Origin: CBDCYS01 sp965226245
GTDB taxonomy: Bacteria > Acidobacteriota > Terriglobia > Bryobacterales > UBA6623
Length of the DNA: 64,000 nt
NCBI GenBank assembly: GCA_965226245.1
Contig: CBDDCL010000015.1
Coordinates: 1,240,001 to 1,304,000 of the forward strand
Direction of reading: 5' to 3'
A program made the position numbers and the translations under genes. This document shows positions 58,806-64,000 of this stretch, in pieces. A model generated the notes under the pieces. That model worked only from the letters and a program-made list of their open reading frames with translations, did no database searches and had not been told where the DNA came from. The first letter of the stretch is position 1; every line of letters starts with the position of its first letter.

Positions 58806-59832
58806 ATGGGGTATTTAGTTGACTCCAGTAGCCACAATATGTTGTGGTTGGGGGCATGAAGGAGGACTACCCCCGAAACCTCGTCGAGTTGGAAGCTCGA
58901 TTCTCGACCGAGGAGGCGTGCCGGGAGTACCTGCTGAAGCTGCGCTGGCCGGAGGGGTTCGTGTGCCCGCGCTGTGGGATCCAGTCCTCATGGGCCAGCA
59001 AACGCAATCTGCTGCTCTGCGCCGACTGCGGTTACCAGGCCTCGGTGACGGCGGGCACGATTTTCCAGGACACCCGCAAGCCCTTGACGTTGTGGTTCCG
59101 GGCGGCTTGGTGGGTGACAACGCAAAAAGGCGGGGCCAGCGCGCTGGAGTTGCAGCGGGTCTTGGGTTTGGGTAGCTATGTAACCGCCTGGACCTGGCTG
59201 CACAAGTTCCGCCGCGCCATGGTGCGCCCCGGTCGCAATCGGCTGGTCGGCCGGGTGGAGGTGGACGAAACGTATGTGGGCGGAGTCGAAGAGGGCGTCC
59301 GAGGTCGCGAAATGGTTGGCAAAGCGTTAGTTGCGGTTGCTGCCGAGGAGGATGGGCGCGGTATGGGTCGCATCCGGCTCCGTCGGATCGCGGATGCCTC
59401 AGCGGCGAGCTTGGAAGCCTTTGTCGAAGAAGCTATCCAACCTGGCAGCCTCGTGCACACCGACGGCTGGGAAGGCTATGCGGGATTGGAGAACAAAGGA
59501 TACCGCCATGAAGTCACCGTGCTGCGCGGGAAGCGGCAATCGGCGAGTAAGCTGCTGCCGAGAGTCCATCGTGTCGCCTCTCTGCTAAAGCGCTGGCTGT
59601 TGGGGACCCACCAGGGGGCTGTCAGTCACGAGTATTTGGACTACTACCTGGACGAGTTCACGTTCCGCTTCAACCGGCGGACCTCACGGTCGCGCGGCAA
59701 ACTTTTCTATCGCCTCCTCCAGCAGGCGGTCGCCGCCGACCCTGCTCCCTATAAGACAATGGTCGAGGCCACCAGGGCCGGCACCCCCACCCCCAAGATG
59801 TAGTGGCTACTGGAGTCAACTAAATACCCCAT
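58806..59832 (+). mobile_element. IS1595-family insertion sequence, copy 3
   Basis: A 1027-bp element with ATGGGGTATTTAGTTGACTC and CAACTAAATACCCCAT ends and a perfect 8-bp target duplication ACCGCCAA (58798-58805, 59833-59840). It is inserted in the signal-peptide region of a CHRD gene. Confidence 0.95.
58844..59803 (+). CDS. IS1595-family transposase (copy 3)
   Basis: The 319-residue protein is identical to copy 2. Zinc-ribbon cysteines, the first Asp (VEVDETYVGG), the second Asp (VHTDGWEGY) and the C-terminal DEFTFRFNRRTS are intact. The start is GTG, with ATG four codons in. Confidence 0.93.
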   Translation: MVGGMKEDYPRNLVELEARFSTEEACREYLLKLRWPEGFVCPRCGIQSSWASKRNLLLCADCGYQASVTAGTIFQDTRKPLTLWFRAAWWVTTQKGGASALELQRVLGLGSYVTAWTWLHKFRRAMVRPGRNRLVGRVEVDETYVGGVEEGVRGREMVGKALVAVAAEEDGRGMGRIRLRRIADASAASLEAFVEEAIQPGSLVHTDGWEGYAGLENKGYRHEVTVLRGKRQSASKLLPRVHRVASLLKRWLLGTHQGAVSHEYLDYYLDEFTFRFNRRTSRSRGKLFYRLLQQAVAADPAPYKTMVEATRAGTPTPKM

Positions 59833-60442
59833 ACCGCCAATGCTGTCGGGCCAGCCGACGGAAACCCTGCAGTCGACTTACTTGTTCGCCTCTATGCTGC
59901 CGGGCAATGAGATACCCCCGGTGGAGGTCGGAGGCGAATTCGCGATGGCTTCGGGGGCCGTTGCGATCCACGCTTTGCGCGATCACAACAGTGGTGAAAT
60001 CGTAAAGGCTTTCGTCAATTTCAGTGTGGAGTACTTTCTCGACGAGCCCCAAGACCTGCGAGCGATGCATATTCACAGGGGCAGAGCGAATCAAAATGGG
60101 CCGGTCGTCGTTGGCTCCGACATGACCCCGATTGATGGGGCTAGAGTCGGAGCGATCACGCCACCTCAGTTGGAGCTGACCAGCCCCATGGAGTTGGCCA
60201 TCATCAAGGCTATCTTGGCGAAGCCGCAGAGATTCTACCTCAACCTGCACTCGAGATCGAACCCGCGTGGGCTTATGCGGGGCCAGTTGGGGAGCACCGA
60301 GGTAACGCAACTGCGCAACCTCACCAAGCTCTCCGAGACGATTGCGGTGAACGCTGAAAACACTGCAGCCACCGTGGAACTGATTATGAACCTAACCAGG
60401 CGGCTCGCTGCTGTGCATGGTGTTCTGCGTCGCGGTGAGTAA

Positions 60443-60714
60443 GCTGCCGGAGCTTTAGAAGCGCAATATTCGAGTCAATAGCCGTAGCTCGCGGGCCGGA
60501 CGGCAAAAAGGCGGGGCCAGCGCGCTGGAGTTGCACGGGGACAACCGGCGCTAACGTAAGTCGTTACGCCAGCATTCTTGCACTGCCGCTGACCCCAGAA
60601 CCAGCCAAGCAATATCCTGTCGGCACTAGCTCGAAGACCGCCTCGACTCTTTCGATGCGGATCAACTCAATGCAATCGGTCAGTGAGGTGATCGGCTGGC
60701 TGCATAGCTATTCC
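60443..60714. other. Intergenic after the CHRD gene
   Basis: Apart from the IS1595 fragment no feature is seen. The 3' end of the convergent TPR gene lies at 60715. Confidence 0.45.
60503..60534 (+). repeat. 32-bp fragment of the IS1595 transposase gene
   Basis: CAAAAAGGCGGGGCCAGCGC followed by GCTGGAGTTGCA is identical to an internal part of the IS1595 transposase (about 59120-59151). It has no IS ends. It could come from an abortive event or gene conversion from the nearby copy. Confidence 0.75.
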
Positions 60715-61989
60715 TCACTTAGACGTGCGGAGCTTGGGACTGGTATTGACGCCGCGGAGCGCCGATTCCGCCCGGTCCGCAACTTCAGATGTTGGGTTCA
60801 GGACGATCGACTTTCGCCAGAAATCTTCGGCATTGGCTGGATCGTCCAGCTTTGCGGCGATCGAACCGGCGTGATAGAGCATCTTCGCGTTGCGGATACC
60901 GACGGCCAACGCACGGTCGATTTGCTTGCGTGCTTCCTCGTAATGGCCGTTCACATAAAGCGCCCAGGCGTAAGCGTCGAGCGTAAAGACGTCTTGGCGG
61001 CGCTCGATCTCCATGCGGGCAATGCGCAGCGCTTCTTCGGGATTCCCGGCGTGGTCCGCGTAGTAGAAAACCAGCTCGCGGTTGCAGTTGTCGGGGCCGT
61101 TCATCTCTTTGCGGCCCAGCGTTTCGAACTTCGCGAAAGCGGCTCGCTCCTGATCGACCTTTCCGGCCTTTTTGAGCGCGACGGCCACTTGGTAGAGGTT
61201 TTCCGGGTGAGGTGCCGCTTCGAACCGCTTCTGAAGGGCTTCAACCGCTTCATCAAACCGGCCCTGGGCGAGGCGAAGCTTGCCCAAGCCGGCTAGCGAA
61301 TAGTGATAGCCGGGGAAGAGCTCGAGCGCCTGCTGGATCACGGTTTCGGCAAGTTCCAGTTTTCCCGTGGAGAGATAGAGGTTCGCGAGCTGGGTCAGTA
61401 CCCAGGCGCGATCTTCGATCTCGATCGGCGATGTCCGGTGAAAGGCCGAGATCATAAACTCAATCGCGCCTTCAACGTCGCCGAACAGCTCGCGCAGGTA
61501 GGCTCCGCGGGTCAACCCGGGTACGTTGCCTGGCCGCATGTTCAGCATCCACTGCGCGGCTTGTTCGGCTTTGTCGTAGTTGCCAAGTTCCGTGTGGGCG
61601 TCGGCCAGGAAGCCATATGTCAAAATGTCATCGGGAACGCGCTTGTTGAGTTTTTCAGCCGCTTCCAGGGCCTCAGCAAACTCGTGCTTGCCCAGCAGGG
61701 TCCACACCCGCACTCGCTGCCCTTGGAAGTTCTGGGGCGAAAGCTCGAGCGAAGTCCGGACGGCCGCTTCGGCCTGTTCGTAATAAGTTGGGTTTCCAGT
61801 CTCGCGGGCCCGGCGGGCCAGCGCCATGGCCAGTTTGTTGTAGGGGGCGAACTGTGCCGGATCTTTCTCAATGGCGGCACGCGCCCAGCGAATCTGTTTT
61901 TCGGCGGGAGACAAGCTCTCCGCAGGCAAGGTTTTCGTTACAAAGGTGAAGCTCAACAGGACGAAGATGGCGATCAGTCTCAGTTGCAT
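60715..61989 (-). CDS. Tetratricopeptide-repeat protein, exported
   Basis: From ATG 61989 (ribosome site GAGGGA) the protein has 424 residues with a signal peptide (MQLRLIAIFVLLSFTFVTKT). At least seven TPR units follow, for example YYEQAEAAVRTSLELSPQNF, TYGFLADAHTELGNYDKAEQ, QLANLYLSTGKLELAETVIQ, GLGKLRLAQGRFDEAVEALQ and AYAWALYVNGHYEEARKQID. TPR arrays act as scaffolds. It probably sits in the periplasm. On the same strand, upstream, is the DUF4331 remnant, often encoded next to such TPR genes. Confidence 0.87.
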   Translation of the reverse strand: MQLRLIAIFVLLSFTFVTKTLPAESLSPAEKQIRWARAAIEKDPAQFAPYNKLAMALARRARETGNPTYYEQAEAAVRTSLELSPQNFQGQRVRVWTLLGKHEFAEALEAAEKLNKRVPDDILTYGFLADAHTELGNYDKAEQAAQWMLNMRPGNVPGLTRGAYLRELFGDVEGAIEFMISAFHRTSPIEIEDRAWVLTQLANLYLSTGKLELAETVIQQALELFPGYHYSLAGLGKLRLAQGRFDEAVEALQKRFEAAPHPENLYQVAVALKKAGKVDQERAAFAKFETLGRKEMNGPDNCNRELVFYYADHAGNPEEALRIARMEIERRQDVFTLDAYAWALYVNGHYEEARKQIDRALAVGIRNAKMLYHAGSIAAKLDDPANAEDFWRKSIVLNPTSEVADRAESALRGVNTSPKLRTSK

Positions 61990-62077
61990 GGAATGTCCCT
62001 CGCAGTGGCCGTTCTCTTGCATCCGGTCCCGAAAAACGGAAAGAAAAGAGGGCCCGAAAAAACGGGCCCGTAGCGGT

Positions 62078-62388
62078 TTACTCTACCGGACCGCCGCCGT
62101 CTTCTCCAGGATCGAGATGACGCCGGTTGCGCCCGTCCGGGGCGCTGCCCAGGTACGGGAACTGCTTCCGATAGGCAGTGTCGTTGACGTTGACCCCGTC
62201 TCCCAGGGCATTGTTTGGGAAGCGGTTGAGGCTCTCATCGTTCGCATCCGCCGCCAGCACGCCGCCGACGACGACACGAAGCACGATATCCACCACGTCG
62301 TCAAACAGCCGGCGGCCGTTGGGATAACCGGCCGCGTCGCCGGCGATGAGTCCCAGGCGGTTTGCCTGTGTCTCGAAGGAGTATCATG
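62078..62388 (-). pseudogene. DUF4331 protein, C-terminal fragment
   Basis: The frame reads YSFETQANRLGLIAGDAAGY, PNGRRLFDDVVDIVLRVVVG, GVLAADANDESLNRFPNNAL and ends GEDGGGPVE. PNGRR-x-x-DDVVDIxLR is the signature of the C-terminal part of DUF4331 proteins, which are normally ~450 residues and secreted. The first ~75% is missing; a stop precedes the fragment, and the Gfo/Idh promoter and ribosome site now lie there. It is 88 bp upstream of the TPR gene start, so the two were probably one operon. Confidence 0.8.
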
Positions 62389-62408
62389 TCCACAGGAGGA
62401 ACGAACCC

Positions 62409-63533
62409 ATGGCCGTCCCGGCAACTCCCCGCGCGGCGCGCCCTAAATACACCGCCGCCGTCATCGGCCACACCGGCCACGGCAACTATGGCCACGGCCT
62501 CGACATTGTCTGGAAGGCCTTCGACTCGATTCAAATCGCCGCAATCGCCGACCCCGACGACCCTGGCCGCGCCGAGGCCCAGCAGCGCACCGGCGCCAAA
62601 CGAGCTTACCGCGACTACCGCGAGATGCTGGCCGCCGAGAAACCCGGCTTGGTGAGCATCTGCCCGCGCCACCTCGATGGCAAGGCCGAAATCGTGGCCG
62701 CCGTCGCCGACAGCGGCGCCCACATCTACCTGGAAAAACCTTTCGCCAAGAACCTCGAGGAAGCCGACAAGATGATCGAGGCTATCGAGCGCAACAAGGT
62801 GAAAGTTCAGCTCGCCCACCAGATGCGCATGTCGCCCTACGCCCTGCGCGTCGCCGAGATGATCAAAGCCGGTGAAATCGGCGAAGTCCAAGAAGTGCGC
62901 TTGCGTGGCAAAGAAGACAAACGCGCCGGTGGAGAAGACCTGATGGTCCTCGGCTCGCACTTGTGCGACTTGGCGCGCATGCTGCTGGGCGATCCCAAGT
63001 GGGTCTTCTCGCACGTCACCCATGACGGACATGAGATGAACGCCTCCCATGTCCGCCAGCCGGCCGAGCCTGTCGGCCCCGTGGCCGGAAATCAAATCGC
63101 TGCCATCTTCGCCTTCGACGACGGAGTCCATGCCTACTTCGGATCGAGAGCCAGCGATCAATCCGGCGCCGACCGCTTCGGGACCACGATCTACGGCAGC
63201 AAGGGCGTTATCGACTTGCTCAATGCAACGTATCCAAAGGGTCAGCCGCGAATCCTGCGCTCGCCCCGCTGGATGCCCGACAAAAAGCATGACTGGGAGC
63301 CGATCGAGGCAACTCCCGCCGTCAACCTCCCGGCTGAAGACCGCCAGCTCTCGAACGCTCTGATGGTCCACGATCTGCTGCAAGCGATCGAGCAAGACCG
63401 CCAACCGGTCTCGAGCGCCCGCGACGGCCATTGGAGTACCGAGATGATCGTCTCGGTCTACGAGTCACAAAAACGGGGAGCCCGCGTCGGCCTCCCCCTA
63501 AAAGACCGCCGCCACCCCCTGGAAACCCTGTAG
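62409..63533 (+). CDS. Gfo/Idh/MocA-family oxidoreductase
   Basis: From ATG 62409 (ribosome site AGGAGG) the protein has 374 residues. The N-terminal Rossmann domain starts YTAAVIGHTGHGNYGHGLD and has IAAIADPDD, LVSICPRHLDGKAEIVAAVA and HIYLEKPFAKNLEEADKMIE (the EKP motif). The C-terminal domain has MRMSPYALRVAEMIKAGEIG and DLMVLGSHLCDLARMLLG, where the conserved H-x-x-D is seen. It should oxidise or reduce a sugar or cyclitol with NAD(P). There is no export signal, unlike many Bryobacterales relatives. The glycine motif (GHTGHGNYGHG) is unusual for GxGxxG. Confidence 0.88.
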   Translation: MAVPATPRAARPKYTAAVIGHTGHGNYGHGLDIVWKAFDSIQIAAIADPDDPGRAEAQQRTGAKRAYRDYREMLAAEKPGLVSICPRHLDGKAEIVAAVADSGAHIYLEKPFAKNLEEADKMIEAIERNKVKVQLAHQMRMSPYALRVAEMIKAGEIGEVQEVRLRGKEDKRAGGEDLMVLGSHLCDLARMLLGDPKWVFSHVTHDGHEMNASHVRQPAEPVGPVAGNQIAAIFAFDDGVHAYFGSRASDQSGADRFGTTIYGSKGVIDLLNATYPKGQPRILRSPRWMPDKKHDWEPIEATPAVNLPAEDRQLSNALMVHDLLQAIEQDRQPVSSARDGHWSTEMIVSVYESQKRGARVGLPLKDRRHPLETL

Positions 63534-63665
63534 CGCGACTGGCCCGCGGCAGCGACAAACGCAGGACCTCAGGTCGAAGCGTTAGGCGCTTACCGCCTCC
63601 ACATCGACAAGAAATTGTCGATGTTGCAACAAGTCATTTGTTTTCAACTGCCCCGAAGGGGCCAC

Positions 63666-63691
63666 TTTTTCGGAGCACAGTCTCCGAAAAA
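63666..63691. terminator. Bidirectional terminator hairpin
   Basis: TTTTTCGGAG (63666-63675) and CTCCGAAAAA (63682-63691) pair perfectly with a 6-nt loop. It lies between the Gfo/Idh gene and the convergent VOC gene, with A/T runs on both sides. Confidence 0.7.
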
Positions 63692-63745
63692 ACCTAGATA
63701 CTAGCCCGGCGATTCTGAGGATTTTGTTCGCGGAAATGGCGGCAC

Positions 63746-63858
63746 GAACAGAGCCGCGCCCGCAAGGGTGCGGTCGAGTCTGGCAGTGACCGCATTCCGG
63801 TGGCGGCCCCGACGCACTGACTACCCTCGACCCCACCCTTGCGGGTGCGGCTCTGTTC
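63746..63858. repeat. 33-bp inverted repeat pair
   Basis: GAACAGAGCCGCGCCCGCAA (63746-63778) pairs with the segment ending GTGCGGCTCTGTTC (63826-63858), 31 of 33 positions. Each arm contains CCCGCAAGGGTG, itself a small hairpin. It is a BIME-like structure between convergent genes. Confidence 0.75.
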
Positions 63859-63894
63859 CCCACGAACGAAATTTCAAATATCTTTGGCTAGGCC

Positions 63895-64000
63895 TTAGCT
63901 GTCGTGGTAATAGACGAACTCGATCACGTGACCATCCGGGTCGCGGCAAAAAACCTGATCCATCCCCAGGTCAGTGTTGCCCCCAACCTGGTAGTCGATG
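63895..64000 (-). CDS. VOC-family (glyoxalase-like) protein, C-terminal end (partial)
   Basis: Minus-strand translation of the last 106 bases reads IDYQVGGNTDLGMDQVFCRD, PDGHVIEFVYYHDS and a TAA stop. V-F-x-x-DPDGHxIEF is the signature end of vicinal-oxygen-chelate proteins, with the Glu a likely metal ligand. The rest of the gene is beyond the window. VOC members include glyoxalases, dioxygenases and resistance proteins; which applies cannot be told. Confidence 0.85.
   Translation of the reverse strand, partial: IDYQVGGNTDLGMDQVFCRDPDGHVIEFVYYHDS

Larger units (their letters stand above)
58757..60442 (+). pseudogene. CHRD-domain protein interrupted by IS1595 copy 3
   Basis: ATG 58757 (ribosome site AAGGAGG) opens a signal peptide MRHLCTLFLALMILPP. 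The IS is inserted after that, inside the signal region, flanked by ACCGCCAA duplications. Removing the IS and one duplication continues in frame with MLSGQPTETLQSTYLFASML, PGNEIPPVEVGG, AFVNFSVEYF, AMHIHRGRANQNGPVVVG and FYLNLHSRSNPRGLMRGQLG. That is a CHRD domain (as in chordin), a secreted beta-rich binding domain. Downstream of the IS an ATG at 59840 could still start a ~200-residue product without a signal peptide. Confidence 0.92.

Noticed and set aside
1..64000. tRNA and rRNA genes, CRISPR arrays and prophage structural genes
   Set aside because: I looked for tRNA-like cloverleafs, rRNA signatures, regular repeat-spacer arrays and capsid/terminase-large genes and found none by eye. A covariance-model search would settle the small RNAs.

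Overview
The window looks like a soil Acidobacteriota chromosome of the Bryobacterales / 'Candidatus Solibacter' type. The grounds are high GC, the Solibacter-type TIGR03437 C-terminal domain on a secreted beta-propeller (49220-51307), many exported propeller, NHL, TPR, FecR and Gfo/Idh proteins, many short dispersed repeats and heavy IS traffic. This placement is an inference from protein style; no rRNA or tRNA gene was seen.

Layout. 1-9 kb: an outer-membrane-like gene end, a kinase fragment, a PQQ-like propeller, an exported 2-hydroxyacid dehydrogenase, a HEAT-repeat protein, an MqnD-like protein and a receiver domain, followed by a graveyard of TIR, Avd-like and primase fragments. 8.9-14.6 kb: a four-gene operon of a P1B metal ATPase fused to an HflK/SPFH domain, a His-rich HflC, an HflK and an NTF2-like membrane protein; this is the most unusual intact system here. 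15.5-19.3 kb: cdsA, uppS and ubiX, then a palindrome-rich divergent region and an XRE regulator. 19.6-23.6 kb: IS256 and integrase-type IS genes, a PP2C phosphatase and a kinase remnant. 23.6-27.5 kb: HupE/UreJ-like and NHL proteins. 28-34 kb: a defence-like and mobile island with a TIR protein, the first IS1595-type copy, a REP-associated (RAYT) transposase, an MTH538/ThsB-type TIR with a 2TM partner, a MITE, repeat clusters and a terminase-small-subunit-like HTH gene.

34.4-44.3 kb (minus strand): an NtrC-type regulator, a histidine kinase, a lipoprotein, PilM-like, AMIN, aminopeptidase P, accB and accC. 44.8-49.1 kb: a cold-shock gene, an NTF2-like gene, a core-deleted sulfatase and an S9 peptidase split by a 532-bp IS1380-derived MITE. 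49.2-53.3 kb: the TIGR03437 protein, the second IS1595 copy and a FecR-domain protein. 53.4-60.4 kb: a degenerate group II intron, a truncated redoxin with an in-frame TGA at the first CxxC position (a UxxC selenoprotein candidate), fragments of TAXI, IS200 and RT genes, a hairpin MITE, and a CHRD-domain gene split by the third IS1595 copy. 60.7-64 kb: a TPR protein, a DUF4331 remnant, a Gfo/Idh oxidoreductase and the end of a VOC-family gene.

Genome decay is a theme. At least four genes are broken by identifiable elements (S9 peptidase, CHRD protein, RT, DUF4331), and the three IS1595 copies are nearly identical, which points to recent activity.
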